A stretch of 14,799 nt of DNA. Origin: a bacterium. Its GTDB lineage: Bacteria > Bacteroidota > Ignavibacteria > Kapaibacteriales > UBA961. The notes below the pieces were generated by a model that ran no database searches, was not told the origin of the DNA, and saw nothing but the letters and a program-made list of their open reading frames with translations. The stretch spans positions 1 to 14,799 of the forward strand of contig JALHLL010000066.1 in the NCBI GenBank assembly GCA_022844575.1. The letters run 5' to 3'. A program made the position numbers and the translations under genes. Positions 1-6,839 of the stretch are shown here, in pieces; the first letter of the stretch is position 1, and every line of letters begins with the position of its first letter.

Positions 1-2288
1 ATGCTCAAGACCGTTTATGGCAAATGGATATAGCAAGGAGAACAGGAAAAGGTCAATTAGCGGAAGTACTTGGCAAAGAAGCATTAGCTACCGATAGGTT
101 TATGCGTTCTTTCGATTTATGGAGGACGGTACAGTATCATTGGAAAAAATCAAGTAAACGCTCGCAAACAATAATGGAGGCATACTCAAAAGGGGTAAAT
201 TTCTTTATTGAAGAAAGAAAAGGTGCTTTACCTTTTGAATTCGGTGCGCTTGATTATGTTCCTGAGCCATGGCAACCATACGATTGTTTGGTTATCGGAA
301 AAGTGATGGCAATGGAATTAAGTATGAGTTTGTGGGCGGATATTGCATTCGGAGAACTTGCCTCACGAATAGGCATTGAAAAAACACGACAATTATTACC
401 CGGCTACCCTTCCGATGCGCCTGTTATCATTCCGACGGGCAAATCGGCGGATGATAATAGAACAACTGATTCGACAGTAAGTTCGGCTTCCATATCCGAT
501 AAAAATGATTTAAATACATTGTTCTGCAATGTCGGCACTATGCTTCAAACATCGCGTTCATATCTCGGTATAAAAGGCAGTGGTAATGGGAGTAACTGCT
601 GGACAATGCGTAAATCAAATCGTGCAAATTCGGTTTCCATTCTTGCTAATGACCCGCACCTTTCTTTGTCATTACCGGCACGGTGGTATCCCGTGCATCT
701 TACAACAGGAAGTTTGAATGTTGTGGGAATGACATTAGCCGGCGTACCCTCATTTATTATCGGAAGAAATGATAATATCTCATGGGGAATCACCAATATG
801 ATGGCTGATGACTTTGATTATTTCATCGAAAAAACAGATACAAAGAATAATAATTACTATTTCGATGAAAAAGGGAACAGAAAAAAATTTACATACAGGC
901 GCGACACGATAAATGTTCGTGATGATGAATCTTTAATTTATGATATTCGATTTACGGAACGTTCCTCGGTTATTTCCGATGCACACATTTTGAGCAGCAC
1001 TACACAAACATTAAAAATAGGAGATAGTAAGCCCGAAACGTATTATAGTAATAATCATATATTAACATATCGTTGGACGGCAACAATTCCATCCGATGAA
1101 ATATCGGTACTTAATACGATAAGTCGCTCAAAATCTTGGAATGAATATAATAATGCCTTAAAACAATGGGGAAGTCCGGCATTAAATTTTGTATATGCCG
1201 ATAAATTCGGTAATTGCGGAGTTATACCTTCGGGTTTGATTCCGAAACGTGAAAACACGGATGCCTTTTTACCGGCGAACGGCTTTGTACCCAATAATGA
1301 TTGGCTGGGAGTTTGGCCAACGGGCATTTTGCCGAAATCCTACAATCCTCAGCGACGATATATAGCAGTTGCAAATAATAAAGTAACCGAAAATCCGGAT
1401 GTATTTATTACAAATTGGTGGGAACCTCCTTCTCGTGCCGAAAGGTTAATAAGTGCATTATCGCAATTTGATGAATATGATGTAAGAGATGCACAGTTTT
1501 TGCAGCAGGATGTTATTTCCCCCTATTCAAAAAAAATGTTTGAAAAAATATTACCGATACTAAAAGCCAAAAGGAAATATTTACCCAAAGATGCCGATTC
1601 GGTATTAAGCGTAATGCAACGATGGGACGGTTTGATGGGAGCCGGACGCTGGCAACCTACGGTTTTTGCATTATTCCATGATGAGCTTATCCGCAGCACA
1701 TTTGTTGATGATATGGGTGAACGCCTTTTTCGACAATATTCGCTTATTGCAAATATCCCCATACGTAAAATAGATGAACTTCTTAATGATAAAAAATCAC
1801 CATGGTTTGATGACAAAAAAACTCCGGGAATTGAAGATAGAGATGAAATTGTTTTTCAAAGCTATGTTCGCGCAATACGCCGTGCAAAACAACTAACGGA
1901 AGATGGATCTGTTTTTTCGGCTAAATATGGTTTATTACACAGAATAACACTCAAACATATTTTCAGTGCAAATCCACTTTTAGATAAAATAGTAACACAA
2001 GGTCCTTTTGAAACAAGTGGTTCATCCACCTCGCTTAATAGTGGCGAATGGCGAGTTTTCGATCCCTTTGAACAGGTATTAGGTTCGAGTATGCGCTTTA
2101 TTGCGGATATGGAGGATTCCGTTGTTTATACCGTTATACCGGGCGGTACTTCCGGTGAACCTTTATCGCCACATTATAGCGATCAGATTCAACTTTGGTT
2201 AAAAGGAGGATATGTAAAAATTCCTATTGCACGTACACCCGCAATAGGTGAATCCCTCTATGTTACCATTATCCGTGAGAATGAATAA
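1..2288 (+). CDS. Penicillin acylase family Ntn-hydrolase (5' truncated by window edge)
   Basis: N-terminal nucleophile amidohydrolase of the penicillin/acyl-homoserine-lactone acylase family, which hydrolyses amide bonds of N-acylated small molecules. The reading frame is open to the first base and already reads AQDRLWQMD at positions 3-29, a motif that lies well inside the alpha subunit, so the gene starts upstream and the Met at 24 is not the start; any signal peptide is outside. Counting from that Met, the self-cleavage site and catalytic Ser is S190 in GNGSNCW (codon 591-593), followed by ANDPHL. The expected oxyanion Asn is N388 in ALNFVYAD. Further family signatures are GVPSFIIGRNDNISWGITN, VANNKV, WEPPSRAERL and a closing PGGTSGEPLSPHYSDQ. 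The beta chain would be about 565 residues, normal for the family. A polar stretch at about 138-160 may be the excised spacer or a linker. Family members are usually periplasmic. Substrate cannot be told. The TPR gene follows after 33 bases. Confidence 0.93.
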   Translation, partial: AQDRLWQMDIARRTGKGQLAEVLGKEALATDRFMRSFDLWRTVQYHWKKSSKRSQTIMEAYSKGVNFFIEERKGALPFEFGALDYVPEPWQPYDCLVIGKVMAMELSMSLWADIAFGELASRIGIEKTRQLLPGYPSDAPVIIPTGKSADDNRTTDSTVSSASISDKNDLNTLFCNVGTMLQTSRSYLGIKGSGNGSNCWTMRKSNRANSVSILANDPHLSLSLPARWYPVHLTTGSLNVVGMTLAGVPSFIIGRNDNISWGITNMMADDFDYFIEKTDTKNNNYYFDEKGNRKKFTYRRDTINVRDDESLIYDIRFTERSSVISDAHILSSTTQTLKIGDSKPETYYSNNHILTYRWTATIPSDEISVLNTISRSKSWNEYNNALKQWGSPALNFVYADKFGNCGVIPSGLIPKRENTDAFLPANGFVPNNDWLGVWPTGILPKSYNPQRRYIAVANNKVTENPDVFITNWWEPPSRAERLISALSQFDEYDVRDAQFLQQDVISPYSKKMFEKILPILKAKRKYLPKDADSVLSVMQRWDGLMGAGRWQPTVFALFHDELIRSTFVDDMGERLFRQYSLIANIPIRKIDELLNDKKSPWFDDKKTPGIEDRDEIVFQSYVRAIRRAKQLTEDGSVFSAKYGLLHRITLKHIFSANPLLDKIVTQGPFETSGSSTSLNSGEWRVFDPFEQVLGSSMRFIADMEDSVVYTVIPGGTSGEPLSPHYSDQIQLWLKGGYVKIPIARTPAIGESLYVTIIRENE

Positions 2289-2307
2289 TATTCGCGACCT
2301 TAATGAT

Positions 2308-2314
2308 AGAAGGG
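2308..2314 (+). promoter_or_regulatory. Ribosome binding site of the TPR gene
   Basis: AGAAGGG lies 7 bases before the ATG at 2322. It is one of the better Shine-Dalgarno matches in the window and supports that start codon. It sits in the 33-base gap behind the acylase, where I see no terminator, so read-through from the acylase is likely. Confidence 0.5.
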
Positions 2315-2321
2315 TATATAC

Positions 2322-4313
2322 ATGAGTGAAATAGTATCGCAGGAGCAGCATTCTTTTATTTCATTAATACTTACCCGCATTGATGAAATACCGAGTATTC
2401 AAAGGACATCCATAAAAAAAGCCCTTGATGAGTGTGAAGATATTCTTCACTCACTGACAAATGCTCAATTTCCCGATACTGATCAAGATAACCTTCAATT
2501 TTTGATTGCACGAACACTATTGTTAAAAGCATCATGTAATGCGGAATTCAGGGAATTGGTGAATGCACTTGCCGATATACAAAAAGCTCTCGAAATTTTC
2601 TTAGAACAAAACAATAAAGAATATATAGTCAGAAGTCTGATTGTTAAAGCAAATATAAATGCTTATCAAAGTAATTTTACGGATTCTCTCGAATTACTTG
2701 AAAATGCCTATCACTATGCGGATGAATGTAATAATCCCGAATTAAAATCCGGTGTATTGGTACGAAAGGGTGCCGTTTTACATTCACTCGGCAATCATGA
2801 AAAAGCATTGGAGCTATTTTATAATGCTCTTGCTTTTATTAATGAAGAGCAATATCCGCTTGCCGTATCATCATGCTATAACGATATTGCTGCAACCCTT
2901 ACAAGGATAGAGCGTCTAGATGAAGCGGAGGAATATTATAATAAGGCAATAGCACTTAATAGACTGCATGGCAATAAACGAGGTTTAATGCGTAATGTAA
3001 GCGATTATGGCGTTTTACATTTTCGGAGAGGAAATTATGAATTATCGTTACAATATCACCTTGAAGCACTAGCTTATGCTCTCGAGTTCGAATTAGTATA
3101 TTCGCAGGGTGTAAGCTATAGTAACCTTGCCGCCGTTTATTATAATTTGCGTGATTTATCACAAAGTATAGAATATCTTAAAAAATCTCTCGGTATATAC
3201 GAGCGAATCAATGACACCTATGGTACGTCCATTTGTCTTAGTAATATAGCCATTGCTCAAGTGGAAATGAGCGATTATTCCGATGCTTATGAATTTGCTG
3301 AAAAAGCTCTTTCCGTATCGACTAAAATCGGCGGAAAGGAAATTGAAGCTCTTAATCATAATACACTGTCTATAATACATAATCATCTTCATAATTACGA
3401 GCAAGCAATAATTCACTCCCAAAAATCACAACAACTTTATACGAAGGTAGGTAACCGACTTTCGGCGGGAATGGCAATATTTAATGAAGCAACTTCATTG
3501 GTGAAATTAGGTAATTATGAACATGCCATACAGGTTTTTCATACAACTTTGGCACTCGGTGAAGAATTTGACAATTATGAATTTATCATACAATCGTTGG
3601 TCGGAATAACAGATGCGCTTGTACAATCGCTAAGAGCACAGAAATTACCGGTTCATAATGAGGAGGTTCTTGCATACTTTCGGCGTGCCGAAGAAATTAT
3701 TCACTCGAAACAATTGCATAGCCATAGCTTCTACAAAACATTAGCGGAAATCTCGGAGCATCTCGGCAATTATCAATCCGCTTTGGAATATTATAAAAAA
3801 GCGGAAGAGGCACAAGATCAAATCCGTTCCGGCGATGCTGCAAAGCAAGTTCTCACTCTAAAAACCGAACGGGAACTAGCAGCCAAAGAAAAAGAGCGAC
3901 TTATAGCAGAATCGGAATGGGAACTTGCGCGACGCGACGCTGAAATACATTATTTGGAAAATGTGGAACTTGTGGAGCGTAATACTATTATAAAATCGCA
4001 AAACGAAGAACTCATTCAGAAACAGAACTTACTTAATATTTCTAATGAAAAACTAAAAAAGGCACTTGCGGAATTAGCCGAACTGGGTGCTTCGCGTATT
4101 GCGCGTACTATCGTTATGGTTTTTCTTTTTATTTTGTTCGTCCTCTCTGAAGTATTAGTTGATCCGGTTATAGCAACCATAACCGATTCAGCAATTTTCG
4201 GTGTCGTGTTGCGCTTTGCCGGAGCATTGCTCTTTCGACCTTTAGAATCATATGTCGAACATCTTGCCGTTCGTAAACGCAAAAACACCATCCTATCGGT
4301 TATTAAAGAGTAA
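2322..4313 (+). CDS. TPR/coiled-coil protein with C-terminal double membrane anchor
   Basis: A 663-residue helical-repeat protein. There is no signal peptide, so the body should be cytoplasmic. Degenerate tetratricopeptide repeats run from about residue 60 to 500; clear units contain LGNHEKALELFYNAL, LDEAEEYYNKAIAL, RRGNYELSLQYHLEAL, LSQSIEYLKKSLGIYE, LGNYEHAIQVF and LGNYQSALEYYKKAEE. Residues about 505-587 are rich in Glu, Lys, Leu and Ala with long heptad-like runs, a likely coiled coil. Two hydrophobic segments follow (about 594-612 and 622-638) and the protein ends in a basic tail with RKRKN. Bacteroidota proteins with this TPR-coiled-coil build usually end in a histidine kinase, cyclase or LuxR-type DNA-binding domain; none is present here, and the natural stop follows the membrane segments directly. 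Function is unknown; a membrane-tethered scaffold or partner-binding protein is an inference. Confidence 0.85.
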   Translation: MSEIVSQEQHSFISLILTRIDEIPSIQRTSIKKALDECEDILHSLTNAQFPDTDQDNLQFLIARTLLLKASCNAEFRELVNALADIQKALEIFLEQNNKEYIVRSLIVKANINAYQSNFTDSLELLENAYHYADECNNPELKSGVLVRKGAVLHSLGNHEKALELFYNALAFINEEQYPLAVSSCYNDIAATLTRIERLDEAEEYYNKAIALNRLHGNKRGLMRNVSDYGVLHFRRGNYELSLQYHLEALAYALEFELVYSQGVSYSNLAAVYYNLRDLSQSIEYLKKSLGIYERINDTYGTSICLSNIAIAQVEMSDYSDAYEFAEKALSVSTKIGGKEIEALNHNTLSIIHNHLHNYEQAIIHSQKSQQLYTKVGNRLSAGMAIFNEATSLVKLGNYEHAIQVFHTTLALGEEFDNYEFIIQSLVGITDALVQSLRAQKLPVHNEEVLAYFRRAEEIIHSKQLHSHSFYKTLAEISEHLGNYQSALEYYKKAEEAQDQIRSGDAAKQVLTLKTERELAAKEKERLIAESEWELARRDAEIHYLENVELVERNTIIKSQNEELIQKQNLLNISNEKLKKALAELAELGASRIARTIVMVFLFILFVLSEVLVDPVIATITDSAIFGVVLRFAGALLFRPLESYVEHLAVRKRKNTILSVIKE

Positions 4314-4392
4314 AAACAAAGTTCATATCCTTGCTACTTGTTTCCTTATTCCGTAAAAGAAGACGAAAACAGACGCGAACCTTTTTGTTCCG

Positions 4393-4400
4393 TATTTTTG
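4393..4400 (+). promoter_or_regulatory. Possible Bacteroidota-type -7 box
   Basis: TATTTTTG fits the TAnnTTTG -7 consensus of Bacteroidota promoters and lies 32 bases before the ATG at 4433, in the 119-base gap behind the TPR gene. There is no convincing TTG element at the expected distance upstream, and the box is part of a short T-rich repeat (TTTTTGTTC at 4383-4390 and again at 4395-4402, approximately). Weak evidence only; it would start a transcript for the three downstream genes. Confidence 0.25.
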
Positions 4401-4432
4401 TTCTTTTCTATATCACTTACCGAATACTTTAT

Positions 4433-4762
4433 ATGATAGTTCCATTATCGAAATTAGCACATGCCCGTAGCGGAGATAAAGGCGATGCCGCAAATTGCGG
4501 TGTAATTGCCTATAAAGAAGAATGGTATCCGATTATACGCGATATTCTGACGACAGAACGTGTTAAAACTCACTTTGATGGAATCACTTTAGGTGAAGTG
4601 GAGCGTTATGAAATACCGAACCTTTGGGCTATAAATTTCGTATTGAACAATACCCTTGGCGGTGGTGGAACAGTATCCCTAAAACTCGATGCTCAAGGCA
4701 AAACTATTGCTTCTGCAATGCTTATGATGCAGGTTGAAGTTCCTGATAATCTTTTCGACTAA
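4433..4762 (+). CDS. AtuA-type ferredoxin-like fold small protein
   Basis: A 109-residue soluble protein of the family that accompanies, or is fused behind, AtuA (DUF1446) proteins of acyclic terpene and branched acyl-CoA catabolism. I recognise it by the N-terminal LAHARSGDKGDAANCGVIA, the central GEVERYEIPNLWAINFVLNN, the glycine run LGGGGTVSLKLDAQGKT and the ending close after it. The biochemical role of this small partner is not well established. The frame is open to 4331, but the 34 residues before the Met at 4433 are basic and hydrophobic and unlike the family, so I start at 4433; this gives the usual family length of roughly 105-110. There is no clear Shine-Dalgarno sequence. The large AtuA-like partner is not in this window. 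The alpha/beta hydrolase gene follows after 6 bases, so the two are very probably translated from one mRNA. Confidence 0.85.
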   Translation: MIVPLSKLAHARSGDKGDAANCGVIAYKEEWYPIIRDILTTERVKTHFDGITLGEVERYEIPNLWAINFVLNNTLGGGGTVSLKLDAQGKTIASAMLMMQVEVPDNLFD

Positions 4763-4768
4763 TCGTTC

Positions 4769-5620
4769 ATGTCGGCAATTGAATGTGTACCTTTTACCTT
4801 TATTCCTTTCGATAATACATCGGAATACATAACAGGAGATATACGCTACATAGCCGATACCCATACCGCCAAACCATTTATTATTATAGTACATGGTTTT
4901 AAGGGTTTTAAGGATTGGGGATTCTTTCCTTATACAGCCGAACATTTTGCTCGATTGGGATTCATTACTATAACCATCAACTTTTCATTAAATGGTTATA
5001 AACCTAGCGCGGATATCGTCGTTTCGCCCGAAAATTTTGCACGGAACACAATCAGCAGAGAAGTTGCGGAGATTCATTCACTTATAAACGGAATACGTGC
5101 AGGAAATCTGCATTCATGTCTTGTACCTTATATACACAATCCCCTCTATATGCTTGGTCATTCACGAGGCGGAGGTATAACCATTCTTGCTACATCACAG
5201 TCAGACGAAATACAAAAGGCGGCTGTGTGGAATTCCGTAGCAACATTTGATAGATTCACTGAAAGACAAAAACAAAAATGGATAATGGACGGCGGTTTTC
5301 CTGTTGAGAATGCAAGAACAGGACAAAGTCTAGTATTGGGTTTACCATATCTTAATGATATTATCAATAATGCCGAAAAACTATCCTTAACAGCTGCTAT
5401 AAGTGCAATAAACAAGCCTTTTCTTATCGTTCACGGGGAGCAAGATTTAACTGTTCCTTTACGTGAGGCACATAAATTGCGGGAATTTTCGTCTGAACAT
5501 ACGCGGCTATGTATAATACCGCGTACAGGGCATACATTCGGGGCTGTACATCCTTTTCAGGACAGTACGCAAGCACTTGATGAAGCCCTAAAGGTAACGA
5601 CTGAATTTTTTATGCAATGA
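4769..5620 (+). CDS. Alpha/beta hydrolase (dienelactone hydrolase/esterase type)
   Basis: A 283-residue serine hydrolase with the complete alpha/beta fold layout. The oxyanion-hole segment is VHGFKGFKD (about residues 41-49), the nucleophile elbow is GHSRGGG with Ser132, the acid is Asp226 in VHGEQDLTVP and the base is His255 in RTGHTFGAVHP. There is no signal peptide, so it acts in the cytosol. The HGFKGFKDWG-type start and the HTFGAVHPF ending point to the dienelactone hydrolase/acyl-esterase side of the superfamily, but substrate cannot be inferred. It lies 6 bases behind the AtuA-type gene and its TGA overlaps the ATG of the lipoprotein gene (ATGA at 5617-5620), implying translational coupling of all three. 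Confidence 0.88.
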   Translation: MSAIECVPFTFIPFDNTSEYITGDIRYIADTHTAKPFIIIVHGFKGFKDWGFFPYTAEHFARLGFITITINFSLNGYKPSADIVVSPENFARNTISREVAEIHSLINGIRAGNLHSCLVPYIHNPLYMLGHSRGGGITILATSQSDEIQKAAVWNSVATFDRFTERQKQKWIMDGGFPVENARTGQSLVLGLPYLNDIINNAEKLSLTAAISAINKPFLIVHGEQDLTVPLREAHKLREFSSEHTRLCIIPRTGHTFGAVHPFQDSTQALDEALKVTTEFFMQ

Positions 5621-6036
5621 AGTATTTCATCACCATACTATGTACCCTATTTTTTACCGGTTGCGAGTTATTCGTATTCGGTACGAAGCGTACCTATGAA
5701 CCTGAACCGACAAGAGAAACTTCCGTAGGAACTGTGTATTTGTTTAAGGCGGAATTGGATAGTGCCAATGCACGTGCTGCTGCCGGACTTTTGGTAACTA
5801 CTTCCGGCGACCCCATTTTGGCAATAGAGCGTTATGAGATGGAAGACGATATTGCGAGACTTGGTCGAATCCTATTTCAAATGCCCATCACACAAGTTAA
5901 AACCGATACTCTTTCCAAAACAAACCACCGCTTACGCTGTGAGTTCAATTATATGAAGAACATCACGTTTTCAGCAATGCGTATTCGTGATAAATGGTTT
6001 ATCACTGAAATTCAGGGATTGCAGGAAAAGCAATAA
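5617..6036 (+). CDS. Small lipoprotein of unknown function
   Basis: A 139-residue exported protein. The N-terminus MKYFITILCTLFFTGC has a short charged start, a hydrophobic core and a lipobox-like FFTGC with Cys16 as the lipidation site; the Phe at -3 is looser than the usual Leu but acceptable. The mature part is small and mixed alpha/beta in composition, without cysteines except one in LRCEFNY, and contains no domain I recognise. Its ending, with RIRDKWFITEIQG, resembles small NTF2-like or lipocalin-like envelope proteins, but this is only an impression. The start overlaps the stop of the hydrolase gene, so it is probably made with it. Its own stop lies one base from the stop of the opposing VOC gene. 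Confidence 0.75.
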   Translation: MKYFITILCTLFFTGCELFVFGTKRTYEPEPTRETSVGTVYLFKAELDSANARAAAGLLVTTSGDPILAIERYEMEDDIARLGRILFQMPITQVKTDTLSKTNHRLRCEFNYMKNITFSAMRIRDKWFITEIQGLQEKQ

Positions 6037-6037
6037 C

Positions 6038-6361
6038 TTATTTTTCCCAGATATTAAAACGTAAACCGTATGGGTCTTCAATATAACAGTCTTTACCTTT
6101 TCCTTCCCATTTCAGAATAATACAACCGTTGGATAGTAAATGCTCTTTTGCTTTTTCCAAGTCATCCACAAATAGTTCCATAATAGCACCACTTAGCTCG
6201 TTATCTTTCATTATATACATTGTTAATGGACTTGCATCAACTTCATCGCAGCCCTGTTGCAAATTTCGTATCGGGAAACCAAGTACTTCGGAATAAAATT
6301 TTGTTGCCTTTTCTTGGTCATTTGTCCGAACGGCAATATTATTACTCATTATATACTTCAT
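6038..6361 (-). CDS. VOC/glyoxalase-fold protein
   Basis: A 107-residue member of the vicinal oxygen chelate superfamily (glyoxalase I, bleomycin resistance, dioxygenases). The N-terminal beta-alpha unit is IAVRTNDQEKATKFYSEVLGFPI, and the C-terminal beta unit ends in DCYIEDPYGLRFNIWEK, the usual closing motif. The first metal-ligand position, commonly His or Gln in true glyoxalases, appears to be Asn or Ala-Val here, so a metal-dependent glyoxalase I is unlikely and a binding or resistance-type role is possible. The frame extends to a TTG at 6397, but those extra residues do not look like the family; ATG at 6361 is preferred and ATG at 6349 is also possible. It follows the SRPBCC gene by about 50 bases on the same strand. 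Confidence 0.82.
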   Translation of the reverse strand: MKYIMSNNIAVRTNDQEKATKFYSEVLGFPIRNLQQGCDEVDASPLTMYIMKDNELSGAIMELFVDDLEKAKEHLLSNGCIILKWEGKGKDCYIEDPYGLRFNIWEK

Positions 6362-6411
6362 AAAATCATCTTCGTATAAAAATTTGCCAAAACACAATAG
6401 AATGATTTACT

Positions 6412-6819
6412 TTACTCATTATTTCTAAAATCCAAATCATATTCCAGAAATAGTTTCAAATTCATCAGCAGAAATTTCCATGATTGAGCTATATGGATAA
6501 TACCCTCAATATCATGAGCATCAATAAGCGAATGCACGACCCGCACATTCACCCCTGAATCGTTAAAGCCCAATGTAAATGTAACAAATTCCTTACCAAA
6601 ACCAAATGAAACCTCTTCATTCAAAATAAATGTAGAGTACTTTGTATGGAGTGTCGAACCATTAAACCAATGAAAAACAATAGTGCCACCTAATTGCGGA
6701 TCGGATTCCGCAGATTTAGCCCACCATTTTGCCAACAATAAATCCGTTGTTATTGCCTGAAAGATTTCCTCTTTACTTTTATGAATAATAATCGAGTCCG
6801 AAACTGATACTGTGTTCAT
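6412..6819 (-). CDS. SRPBCC (AHSA1-type) domain protein
   Basis: A 135-residue cytosolic protein of the START/Bet v1-like superfamily, closest in feel to the AHSA1 (activator of Hsp90 ATPase 1-like) group. The N-terminal strand and helix read SIIIHKSKEEIFQAITT, followed by WWAKSAESDPQLGGTIVFHW, and the protein closes with the long C-terminal helix AQSWKFLLMNLKLFLEY. These proteins bind hydrophobic ligands or act in stress responses; in most bacteria the ligand is unknown. The ATG at 6819 lies 20 bases after the stop of the FG-GAP gene and the VOC gene follows, so the three probably share a transcript. Small VOC and SRPBCC proteins are often found next to each other, which supports the pairing but not a specific function. 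Confidence 0.82.
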   Translation of the reverse strand: MNTVSVSDSIIIHKSKEEIFQAITTDLLLAKWWAKSAESDPQLGGTIVFHWFNGSTLHTKYSTFILNEEVSFGFGKEFVTFTLGFNDSGVNVRVVHSLIDAHDIEGIIHIAQSWKFLLMNLKLFLEYDLDFRNNE

Positions 6820-6839
6820 ATATTAAATTTATACTCCCT

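Noticed and set aside
4331..4432. 34 extra N-terminal residues of the AtuA-type protein
   Set aside because: Basic and hydrophobic residues not seen in the family; the family signature begins just after the Met at 4433.
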